Program-made: the position numbers and the translations under genes | In this document: in pieces, positions 1-5,472 of the stretch | Numbering within the stretch: the stretch's first letter is position 1 | How the letters are laid out: every line of letters begins with the position of its first letter | Notes under the pieces: model-generated | The model's database searches: none | Told to the model about the DNA's origin: nothing | The model's input: the letters and a program-made list of their open reading frames with translations, nothing else | Source: Chloroflexota bacterium | Lineage (GTDB): Bacteria > Chloroflexota > Anaerolineae > Anaerolineales > DRMV01 | Direction of reading: 5' to 3' | Length of the DNA stretch: 6,698 nt | Assembly: GCA_013153375.1 (NCBI GenBank) | Contig: JAADEN010000221.1 | Location: 1-6,698, forward strand

Positions 1-1130
1 GGTGTGGCCGCGGGGGCCAGCCCTTGCCACACGAAAGTGCGGGCTTCGCTCACCGCGCCGGCCGGCTCCCAGATGGGATTGCCTTCGTCGTCGGTGCCCA
101 CCTGCCGCACGGTGACCACGGTCCAGCGGTACACATGGGGCTGGGCCTCCTGATGGCGGAACTCCTCGGGCACGATGAACTTGGTGTCGGTCACATAGGC
201 CACCAGGCGGCGCTCCTCGTCCGCGGTGATGTCCACGATGGTCACCGCGTAGGCCTCGTTGTCGCGCAACTCGCCCACCGCGGCCCACTGCAGGGTCACC
301 GTGTCGGCCAGGTCGTACACCGCGCCGTCGGGCGGCAACAGCAGTTGCGGCGCCGGATACGGCGGCGGCGGCGTGGGCGTCGGCGTGGGCCCCGGCGTAG
401 GGTTCCGCATGCACAGCGGAATGACCAGCGTCTGGCCTTCCTGGACGAAGTTGTTGACCAGGCCGTTCCATTCTTTGATGGCCTCGATGGGCACATTGTA
501 ATTCAGCGCGATGCTCGACAGCGTATCGTTGGCCCGCACCGTGTAGGTCACCTTGCTGCACGCGGTCTCGGTGGCCTCTTGCGGGCTCAGCGTGGCCGTG
601 GGCGGCGAAGTGGGCGTCGGCGTGGGATGCGGGATGAGCAACTTCTGCCCCACCACCAGGTTGCAGCGGGTGCCCAGGTTGTTCAACAGCATGATGGACT
701 GCACCGACACATCGAAGGTCGCGGCGATGGAGAGGCAGGTGTCTTGCGGCTGGACGATGTAAGTCAACGGCGTGGGCGAAGGCAAAGGCGTGAGGGTCGG
801 TGTGGGGGTCACGGGTGTGGGGGACGGGGACGGTGTGGCCGTGCCCGTAGGCGATGGCTTGGGCGTGGGTTCGACGATGCGGTTGGTGCCGCTGAGCAGC
901 ACATAGACCGCGCCCGCGCCCAGGGCGACGAAAAAGGTCAACACGGCCAGCGCGACCGGCAAACTCAAGGTGATCTCGGGGAAGCGGCCCCCGCCGAACA
1001 CTTCGGCTTCGGGACGGCCCACGGGCTCGTCGGCCGCGGCGTCCAGCGCGGCGCCGCACACCGGACATTGCGTCGCGTCCTCAGGGACGCGCGAACCGCA
1101 GGTAGGGCATAAATGGGGTTCTGCGTTCAT
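1..1130 (-). CDS. Zinc-ribbon / transmembrane / double-LysM surface protein (3' end missing)
   Basis: The frame reads from ATG at 1130 to the left edge without a stop (376 codons), so the C-terminus is missing. Residues 8-25 form a four-cysteine zinc ribbon (CPTCG and CPVCG knuckles). Residues about 53-79 are a hydrophobic membrane segment. A Thr/Pro linker (87-121) follows, then LysM 1 (about 123-167, starting YIVQPQDTCLSIA), a short TP linker, LysM 2 (about 195-238, YTVRANDTLSSIA), another TP linker (244-261) and an Ig/fibronectin-like beta domain (about 262-367). The visible end (APAAT) looks like the start of another linker. LysM domains bind peptidoglycan or other N-acetylglucosamine polymers. 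I infer a cytoplasmic zinc ribbon, one membrane pass and an outer cell-wall-binding part. This architecture is typical of Chloroflexota. The start is supported by an AGAGGAAG SD at 1132-1139. The exact role is unknown. Confidence 0.85.
   Translation of the reverse strand, partial: MNAEPHLCPTCGSRVPEDATQCPVCGAALDAAADEPVGRPEAEVFGGGRFPEITLSLPVALAVLTFFVALGAGAVYVLLSGTNRIVEPTPKPSPTGTATPSPSPTPVTPTPTLTPLPSPTPLTYIVQPQDTCLSIAATFDVSVQSIMLLNNLGTRCNLVVGQKLLIPHPTPTPTSPPTATLSPQEATETACSKVTYTVRANDTLSSIALNYNVPIEAIKEWNGLVNNFVQEGQTLVIPLCMRNPTPGPTPTPTPPPPYPAPQLLLPPDGAVYDLADTVTLQWAAVGELRDNEAYAVTIVDITADEERRLVAYVTDTKFIVPEEFRHQEAQPHVYRWTVVTVRQVGTDDEGNPIWEPAGAVSEARTFVWQGLAPAAT
373..626 (-). repeat. 17-nt direct repeat in two Thr-Pro linkers of the LysM gene
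   Basis: The 17-mer GTGGGCGTCGGCGTGGG (plus-strand reading) occurs exactly at 373-389 and 610-626. It encodes part of the PTPTPT linkers after LysM 2 and LysM 1. A third, more degenerate TP-rich tract lies at about 768-872. These are low-complexity coding repeats between domains. They could recombine or slip and so change linker length. Confidence 0.7.
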
Positions 1131-1139
1131 ACTTCCTCT

Positions 1140-1162
1140 CAGGCCGGGCGGTTCCCGGCCTG
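1140..1162 (-). promoter_or_regulatory. Perfect hairpin in the 5' leader of the LysM gene
   Basis: CAGGCCGGG (1140-1148) pairs perfectly with CCCGGCCTG (1154-1162) around a 5-nt loop, immediately upstream of the SD and just downstream of a TATAAT hexamer. No T-run follows, so it is a poor intrinsic terminator for the upstream DegV gene. It is better read as a hairpin at or near the 5' end of the LysM mRNA, possibly affecting stability or translation. Confidence 0.5.
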
Positions 1163-1165
1163 CGC

Positions 1166-1171
1166 ATTATA
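1166..1171 (-). promoter_or_regulatory. Consensus -10 hexamer before the LysM gene
   Basis: The minus strand reads TATAAT here, 36 nt upstream of the ATG in the 55-bp gap after the DegV gene. The hexamer 17 nt upstream (GAAGGC, 1189-1194) does not resemble TTGACA and overlaps the DegV stop region. The promoter would therefore be weak or activator-dependent. An exact -10 in such GC-rich DNA is suggestive only. Confidence 0.4.
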
Positions 1172-1185
1172 CCATCCCCCTCCTC

Positions 1186-2040
1186 TTAGCCTTCTTCCCA
1201 CTGATACGCGACGCCCACCAGGCCCGGCCCGGTGTGGATGCCCAGCACGGGCCCGATGATTTGCCGGATGACCTCGATGGGCTGTAGGCGGGTGAGCAGG
1301 CTGGCTTCCACGCCCGCGGCCATTTCGGGCGCGGCCGCGTGCAGCAGCGCCAGACGCAGATTGGGCTTGTCGTGCGTGCGGCGGACCACCTCGTCGATCA
1401 TCCGCTCCACCGCGCGGCGAAAAGTGCGCATCCGGGTCACCAGCACGGGCCCGCCCTCCCGGATTTCCATCACCGGAAGGATGCGCAGGGCCGTGGCCAG
1501 GTGGTACTGCAAAGGCCCCAACCGCCCGCCGCGGCGCATGTAGGCCAGGGTGCGCGGCACGAAGAGGATCCCGCTGCGCTCGCGGGCCCGCGCCGCGGCC
1601 GCGCGCACCTGTTCCAGCGATTCCCCGCGCTGGGCCGCGCGCGCCGCGGCCAGCACCTGAAAGCCCAGGGCCATGGATGTGGTTTGCGAGTCTTCGACCA
1701 CGATGCGCGCGCCCGGAATCTCCTGCGCGGCTTGCCGGGCAGCCTGGTAGGTGGCCGAGAAGCGGGCCGACAAGAACAAGCCGTACACTTCCCGGCCGCT
1801 ATAGGCCAGCGAGCGGAAGACTTCGGCAAAGGTCTCGGGATTGGGATGCGAAGTGGAGGGCAGGCTCGCGGATGCGTCCAGGCGGGCGTAGAATTCCTCG
1901 GGGGTGAGATCCACGCCCTCGCGGTAAGTGCGCCCTTCCCACAGCACCGAGAGCGGCACGACGGTGATGTCGTACTCTCGAATGTGCGCGGCGGGCAGGT
2001 CTGCAGTGCTGTCGGTCACGATGGCCACAGAACGCTGCAT
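1186..2040 (-). CDS. DegV family fatty-acid-binding protein
   Basis: This is a 284-aa protein of normal DegV length. DegV/FakB-type proteins hold a fatty acid in a deep pocket; in Firmicutes, FakB presents it to the kinase FakA for acyl-phosphate formation. The N-terminal domain shows VTDSTADLP (8-16), PLSVLWEGRTYREGVDLTPEEFY (29-51), STSHPNPE (62-69, usually TSQPSPE) and the LSARFSATYQAA segment (90-101, usually LSSxLSGTYQSA). The second domain shows LAYMRRGGRLG (165-175) and GPVLGIHTGPG (263-273). Both fatty-acid head-group loops are thus recognisable but slightly divergent. No fakA-like kinase gene is present in the window. The start is supported by AAGGAGG at 2045-2051, 4 nt before the ATG. 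The stop is TAA at 1186-1188. The protein should be cytoplasmic; the physiological lipid cannot be told from sequence. Confidence 0.92.
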   Translation of the reverse strand: MQRSVAIVTDSTADLPAAHIREYDITVVPLSVLWEGRTYREGVDLTPEEFYARLDASASLPSTSHPNPETFAEVFRSLAYSGREVYGLFLSARFSATYQAARQAAQEIPGARIVVEDSQTTSMALGFQVLAAARAAQRGESLEQVRAAAARARERSGILFVPRTLAYMRRGGRLGPLQYHLATALRILPVMEIREGGPVLVTRMRTFRRAVERMIDEVVRRTHDKPNLRLALLHAAAPEMAAGVEASLLTRLQPIEVIRQIIGPVLGIHTGPGLVGVAYQWEEG

Positions 2041-2073
2041 TGGGCCTCCTTCGTGGGCCGCGGTGGGTGGTTC

Positions 2074-2102
2074 AGTATAGCATACTGCGGGGCCGTTGGG
2101 CC
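2074..2102 (-). promoter_or_regulatory. Extended -10 promoter candidate for the DegV gene
   Basis: In the 90-bp gap between the oxoamine synthase stop and the DegV start, the minus strand reads TGCTATACT. This is a TATACT -10 at 2074-2079 with the TGn extension, and it is also part of the palindrome AGTATAGCATACT. Seventeen nt upstream is GGCCCA (2097-2102), not a canonical -35, which extended -10 promoters can tolerate. The predicted leader is about 25-30 nt, which leaves room for the AAGGAGG SD. Confidence 0.45.
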
Positions 2103-2130
2103 GGTTCGTGGCCGGCTTATGGGCCTCCGT

Positions 2131-3348
2131 TCAGGCCTTCAGCGGCAGGCCCACTTCGCGCGCCGCCTCGGTGAGGGCTTCGATGGCGTAGTCCACATCC
2201 GCGAAGTCGTGGGCCGCGGTGACCGTGGCCCGCAGGCGCTCTTGCCCTTGCGGCACCGCGGGCGCCAGGACGGGCAGGATGAACACATCGCGCTTCATGA
2301 CGGCCCGGGTGAGTTGGAGGGCCAGATCTTCGCCCCGCGCCATCACGGGCACCACGGGGGTTTCGGACTGCAAGATGTCGAAGCCGCGCTCGCGCAGCCC
2401 CTGGAGGAAGCGGCGGGTGTTGGCCTGCAACTTTTCGACGCGCCAGGTCTCCTCTTGCAGCAGACGCAAGCCTTCCAGCGCCACGGCCGCGACCACGGGC
2501 GACATCGCGGCCGTGAAGATGTAGCCCCGCGCCGCGTGGCGAATGGCGTGCACAATCCAATCCGCGGCCGCGATGTAGCCGCCCATGCTGGGGATGGCCT
2601 TGCTCAGCGTGCCCATCTTGAGGTCGATGACGCCGGGCATGTTGAAGTGCTCCTCGATGCCGCGGCCGGTCTGGCCCAGCACGCCCACCGAATGGGCTTC
2701 GTCCACCATGAGCCAGGCGTCGTACTTGCGGGCCAGCGCCACCACCGTGGGCAGATCCAGGATGTCGCCGTCCATGCTGAAGACCGCGTCCGCGACGATG
2801 AGTTTGCCGGCCTCGGGCGGCACGGCTTGCAGGCGGCGCTCCAGCATGTCCATGTCGTTGTGCCGATAGCGCAGGAGTTTGGCGCCCGACATGAGCGCGC
2901 CGTCGATCAGGCTGGCGTGGTTGTATTTGTCTGAAATAATATAGTCGCCGCGGCCGACCAACGCGGCAATGGTGCTGACATTGGTGACATATCCGGTGGG
3001 AAAGGCGATTGCGGCCTCGGTGCCTTTGAATTCGGCGATGGCCTCCTCCAGTTCCAGGTGTACGGGCAGGGTTCCCGAGAGGGTGCGCGAACCGTGCCCG
3101 CCCGTGCCGTAGCGTTCGGCGGCCTCGCAGGCGGCCTTGCGGAGCCGCGGATGTCCGATGAGGCCCAGATAACTGTAGGTGGCCATCATGAGCATGCGAC
3201 GCCCTTGGACGACCACCCATCCGCCTTGGGTTTGGTCTTCGATGAGGATGTGGAAGAGGTAGCGGCCGGCTCGCTTTCCGTTGTACACCCACTCGTTGAT
3301 GGCGTTCAAGCGCCGGGTAATCGGGTCTGCGGGGTTCCGTGGGGGCAT
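2131..3348 (-). CDS. Alpha-oxoamine synthase family PLP enzyme (AONS / KBL / SPT-like)
   Basis: This is a 405-aa fold-type I PLP enzyme of the group that condenses an amino acid with an acyl-CoA or acyl-ACP and loses CO2. The group includes 8-amino-7-oxononanoate synthase, 2-amino-3-ketobutyrate CoA ligase, serine palmitoyltransferase and ALA synthase. Visible signatures are GTGGHGSRTLSGT (81-93), the PLP-stacking histidine in YNHAS (His145), DEAHSVGVLG (216-225, Asp216 for the pyridine nitrogen and His219), the Schiff-base lysine Lys250 in MGTLSKAIPSMGGY (245-258) and the C-terminal RLRATVTAAH (371-380). The lysine loop resembles SPT (MGTFTKSFGAAGG) at least as much as BioF. No biotin, threonine-degradation or sphingolipid gene neighbours it, so the substrate is unassigned. 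The start is fixed by GAGGAGG at 3356-3362, 7 nt before the ATG. A long overlapping open frame on the same strand is a shadow. Confidence 0.9.
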   Translation of the reverse strand: MPPRNPADPITRRLNAINEWVYNGKRAGRYLFHILIEDQTQGGWVVVQGRRMLMMATYSYLGLIGHPRLRKAACEAAERYGTGGHGSRTLSGTLPVHLELEEAIAEFKGTEAAIAFPTGYVTNVSTIAALVGRGDYIISDKYNHASLIDGALMSGAKLLRYRHNDMDMLERRLQAVPPEAGKLIVADAVFSMDGDILDLPTVVALARKYDAWLMVDEAHSVGVLGQTGRGIEEHFNMPGVIDLKMGTLSKAIPSMGGYIAAADWIVHAIRHAARGYIFTAAMSPVVAAVALEGLRLLQEETWRVEKLQANTRRFLQGLRERGFDILQSETPVVPVMARGEDLALQLTRAVMKRDVFILPVLAPAVPQGQERLRATVTAAHDFADVDYAIEALTEAAREVGLPLKA

Positions 3349-3391
3349 GGACGCGCCTCCTCAAAAGGGGACATAAACCGGACTCATGCTC

Positions 3392-3420
3392 ATTATAAAC
3401 CGAAAGTGCGGAGATGGGCC
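3392..3420 (-). promoter_or_regulatory. Promoter candidate for the oxoamine synthase gene
   Basis: The minus strand has an exact TATAAT at 3392-3397, 43 nt upstream of the ATG. Seventeen nt further upstream is GGCCCA (3415-3420), the same hexamer at the same spacing as in the DegV promoter candidate. An exact TTGACA lies at 3429-3434 but is 31 nt from the TATAAT, too far for a normal pair. The sequence beyond it is A/T-rich, as expected for an UP-like region. Confidence 0.5.
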
Positions 3421-3480
3421 TTTTATCTTGTCAAACAGACTTGCTTGATAGATGGGAGATTTACAATTTTTATTTTCTGA
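3421..3480 (-). other. AT-rich upstream region of the oxoamine synthase gene
   Basis: This stretch is clearly A/T-rich inside an otherwise GC-rich window and encodes nothing I can support. It contains TTGACA (minus strand, 3429-3434) and A-runs near 3466-3478 (minus-strand AAAATAAAAATTG). It sits just past the terminator hairpin of the AOR gene, so it most likely belongs to the promoter or regulator-binding region of the next transcription unit. I see no clear palindromic operator in it. Confidence 0.45.
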
Positions 3481-3510
3481 GATGAGGAGCCTCACATCTG
3501 GTAAATCCGA

Positions 3511-3536
3511 CGAGCCCGACCATGCGGTCGGGCTCG
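3511..3536 (-). terminator. Hairpin terminator after the AOR gene
   Basis: CGAGCCCGACC (3511-3521) pairs perfectly over 11 bp with GGTCGGGCTCG (3526-3536), closing a 4-nt loop, 31 nt past the AOR stop codon. On the minus strand it is followed by TCGGATTTACC, a weak U-tract. It marks the end of the globin-AOR transcription unit. The poor U-run means termination could be partial or factor-assisted. Confidence 0.7.
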
Positions 3537-3567
3537 CCGTTGCTGAGAAGCGTCGTTGGAAGCGGGC

Positions 3568-5400
3568 TTAGAGGATCTCCAACTCCTTCAACTTCTCCTC
3601 GGGCACCACGCCATTGACCCAGCCGCGCGCCTCGTAGTACTCGGCCAGCATCTTGTCCAGTTCGGCCACATGGCCCTTGGAGGCCGCGTGTCGCGACGGT
3701 TCCTCCAAGAAGCGCTTGGGCAGGTAGTCCGAGCCCTCGCGGAAGCCGACCAGGTTGTTGTAGTAGCGTTCCAGGTTGTAGATGCGCTCGCCCGTCCTGA
3801 GCATTTCCTCGCTGGTGTAGTTCAGGCCCGTCATGCCGTTCCACAGGTCGGTGTAGTCGTCCATGTCCATGGCGAAGGCCGAGAACTTGCACAGGTTCAG
3901 CGAGTCGCTCACCGCGTGCACATCCTGGAACACCTTGACCAGTTGCCCCTTGCCCTTCCAGGCCAGGGGATCGGTCCGGGTGGCCTCGCGGATGTGGATG
4001 GGCATGATGTTGAGTTCCGACGCGGGGGTGTAGGCCCGCAGGTGGCACGCGCCCCGGTTGGAGGTCGCGTAGCCGATGCCCATGCCCTTGAGGCCGCGCG
4101 GGTCATACGCGGGGATGGCCTGGCCCTTGACCGTCATGGCCGCGTCGGGCACGCCCAGGGCCTTGGCCGCCCGCTCGGTGCCTTCGGCCAGAATGTCGCC
4201 CACGCCTTGGCGATAGGCGATCTTCTCGTACAGCGCGATCTGGCCCTTCCAGTCGCCCCATTCCAGCCCTTCGCCTTCGGGGGCCTTGCCCCGTTCGGTG
4301 GCTTCCATGTACATGGCCAGCACATTGCCGCCCTCGATGGTGTCCATGCCGAAGTCGTTGCTCAGGTCGATGAGTTTGACCACCGCGTCCAGGTAGCCCA
4401 CGCCGCACATGGGGCCGAAGGCCCACACCGATTCGTACTCGGTGCTTTCCATCTCCAGCCCGGCGAAGGGGCTGCCTTCGGGCAGGCGCACCTTCTTCTT
4501 GCAGGCCACGGGGCAGGCGTGGCAGGTGGGATCGTCGATGAGGATGGTCTCCTTGACCGCCTCACCGCTCACATTTTCGGCCTCTTCGAAGTAGGTGTCC
4601 TTGGCGTTGAACGCGGGCAGCGCGCCGATGCTGTTGACGATGTTCATCAACACATTGGTGCCGAACACCGACAAACCGCCCTTGCGCGGCGCGGTGATGT
4701 TGTTCTCGTCCATGATGCGGGCCAGGGCGCGCTTGTACGCGGTCTTGAAGCGCTCGGGGTCTGCGGGTTTGGGGAAGCGTTTTTCGGCCTTGATCACCAC
4801 GGCCTTGAGTTTCTTGTAGCCGCCGACGCAGCCCGTGCCGCCCCGGCCCGAAGCGCGGTCGTCCTCGTTGATCCAGTTGGCGAAGCGCACATGGTTTTCG
4901 CCCGCGGGGCCGATGGCGATGACGCTCAGGTTCTTCTCGCCGTACTTGTCACGGAAGTACTTGACCGTGTCGTGCACGCCTTTGCCCCACACTTCGGACG
5001 CGTCCTTGATCTCCACCACGCCGTCGTGCACATAGACATACACGGGTTTGTCCGCTGCGCCCTTGAAGATGAGGCCGTCGAAGCCGGCCCAGCGCAGGCG
5101 GGCCGCGGACCAGCCGCCGTGATGGCTATCGGTGACCGTGCCCGTCAGCGGCGAGCGGGTGACGATGGCCATGCGGCCGCTCATGTTGGCCGAAGTGCCC
5201 GTCAACGGGCCATTCATGAAGATGAGCAGGTTGTCGGGCGACTCGGGCGCGACATCGGGCCCGTTCTCCAAAATGTAGCGCACGCCCAAACCGCGTGAGC
5301 CCAGATACTTGCGGGCCCATTCTTCAGGAATCGGCTTGTATTCCACAGTGCCTTTGCTCAGGTCAATGTGGGCGACCCGATTGGCATAACCTCCGAACAT
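3568..5400 (-). CDS. aor: Aldehyde:ferredoxin oxidoreductase (tungsten enzyme, AOR family)
   Basis: This is a 610-aa protein, close to the 605 aa of Pyrococcus furiosus AOR. The family oxidises aldehydes to acids (or reduces acids) in the cytoplasm, using a bis-tungstopterin and a [4Fe-4S] cluster with ferredoxin as partner. The N-terminal domain carries NGPLTGT and SGRMAIVTRSPLTG (63-87). The cluster ligands are Cys293, Cys296, Cys300 (CHACPVAC) and Cys504 (NLCKF), matching the CxxCxxxC plus distant Cys pattern. Pterin-loop regions include NDFGMDTIEGG (348-358), DPRGLKGMGIGYATSNRGACH (433-453) and D499 of DSLNLC, where Asn replaces the Gly of the usual DxxGLC. Candidate catalytic residues by position are Glu318 and His453. 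I chose the start MFGGYANRV over an upstream ATG at 5433 because AAGGAGGT lies 4 nt before it. No separate ferredoxin-like or flavoprotein subunit is visible. The physiological aldehyde cannot be told; WOR/FOR-type paralogues are possible. Confidence 0.95.
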   Translation of the reverse strand: MFGGYANRVAHIDLSKGTVEYKPIPEEWARKYLGSRGLGVRYILENGPDVAPESPDNLLIFMNGPLTGTSANMSGRMAIVTRSPLTGTVTDSHHGGWSAARLRWAGFDGLIFKGAADKPVYVYVHDGVVEIKDASEVWGKGVHDTVKYFRDKYGEKNLSVIAIGPAGENHVRFANWINEDDRASGRGGTGCVGGYKKLKAVVIKAEKRFPKPADPERFKTAYKRALARIMDENNITAPRKGGLSVFGTNVLMNIVNSIGALPAFNAKDTYFEEAENVSGEAVKETILIDDPTCHACPVACKKKVRLPEGSPFAGLEMESTEYESVWAFGPMCGVGYLDAVVKLIDLSNDFGMDTIEGGNVLAMYMEATERGKAPEGEGLEWGDWKGQIALYEKIAYRQGVGDILAEGTERAAKALGVPDAAMTVKGQAIPAYDPRGLKGMGIGYATSNRGACHLRAYTPASELNIMPIHIREATRTDPLAWKGKGQLVKVFQDVHAVSDSLNLCKFSAFAMDMDDYTDLWNGMTGLNYTSEEMLRTGERIYNLERYYNNLVGFREGSDYLPKRFLEEPSRHAASKGHVAELDKMLAEYYEARGWVNGVVPEEKLKELEIL

Positions 5401-5404
5401 AGCG

Positions 5405-5412
5405 ACCTCCTT
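5405..5412 (-). promoter_or_regulatory. Strong ribosome binding site deciding the AOR start
   Basis: The minus strand reads AAGGAGGT, 4 nt before the ATG at 5398-5400. The alternative in-frame ATG at 5431-5433 has no comparable site, and the extra residues (MQSIPLCKEVA) are unlike AOR N-termini, which start near MFGG or MYGG. Confidence 0.8.
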
Positions 5413-5442
5413 GCACAAGGGGATAGACTGCAAACGGACAAT

Positions 5443-5470
5443 GCGCGGTCTGGCGACCGAAGGGCCGCGC
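5443..5470 (-). promoter_or_regulatory. Intercistronic hairpin between the globin and AOR genes
   Basis: GCGCGG (5443-5448) pairs with CCGCGC (5465-5470), starting just after the globin-MoaD stop in a 72-bp gap. No T-run follows on the minus strand and I see no good promoter in the gap. The two genes are probably co-transcribed, with the hairpin possibly affecting mRNA processing or relative expression. Confidence 0.35.
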
Positions 5471-5472
5471 GC

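Noticed and set aside
24..1112. 362-aa plus-strand open frame
   Set aside because: It is antisense to the LysM gene. Its Arg/Gly-rich runs are the complement of Thr-Pro linker codons.
1339..2934. 531-aa plus-strand open frame
   Set aside because: It runs antisense across the DegV gene and most of the oxoamine synthase gene, both clear family matches. Its Arg/His/Gly-rich sequence has no domain pattern and is typical of a GC-rich antisense shadow.
2117..3364. 415-aa minus-strand frame overlapping the oxoamine synthase gene
   Set aside because: It is slightly longer than the real gene but composed of Arg/Gly/His-rich shadow sequence. The 405-aa frame carries all PLP-enzyme motifs and has the GAGGAGG SD.
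3481..3500. Second small hairpin beside the AOR terminator
   Set aside because: AGATGAGG/CCTCACATCT can pair over about 8 bp with a bulge, but it has a tiny loop and no T-run in either direction, so it is not called as a terminator.
3556..5298. 580-aa plus-strand open frame
   Set aside because: It is the exact antisense of the AOR gene, His/Val/Gly-rich with no recognisable motif. AOR on the other strand has all the family signatures.
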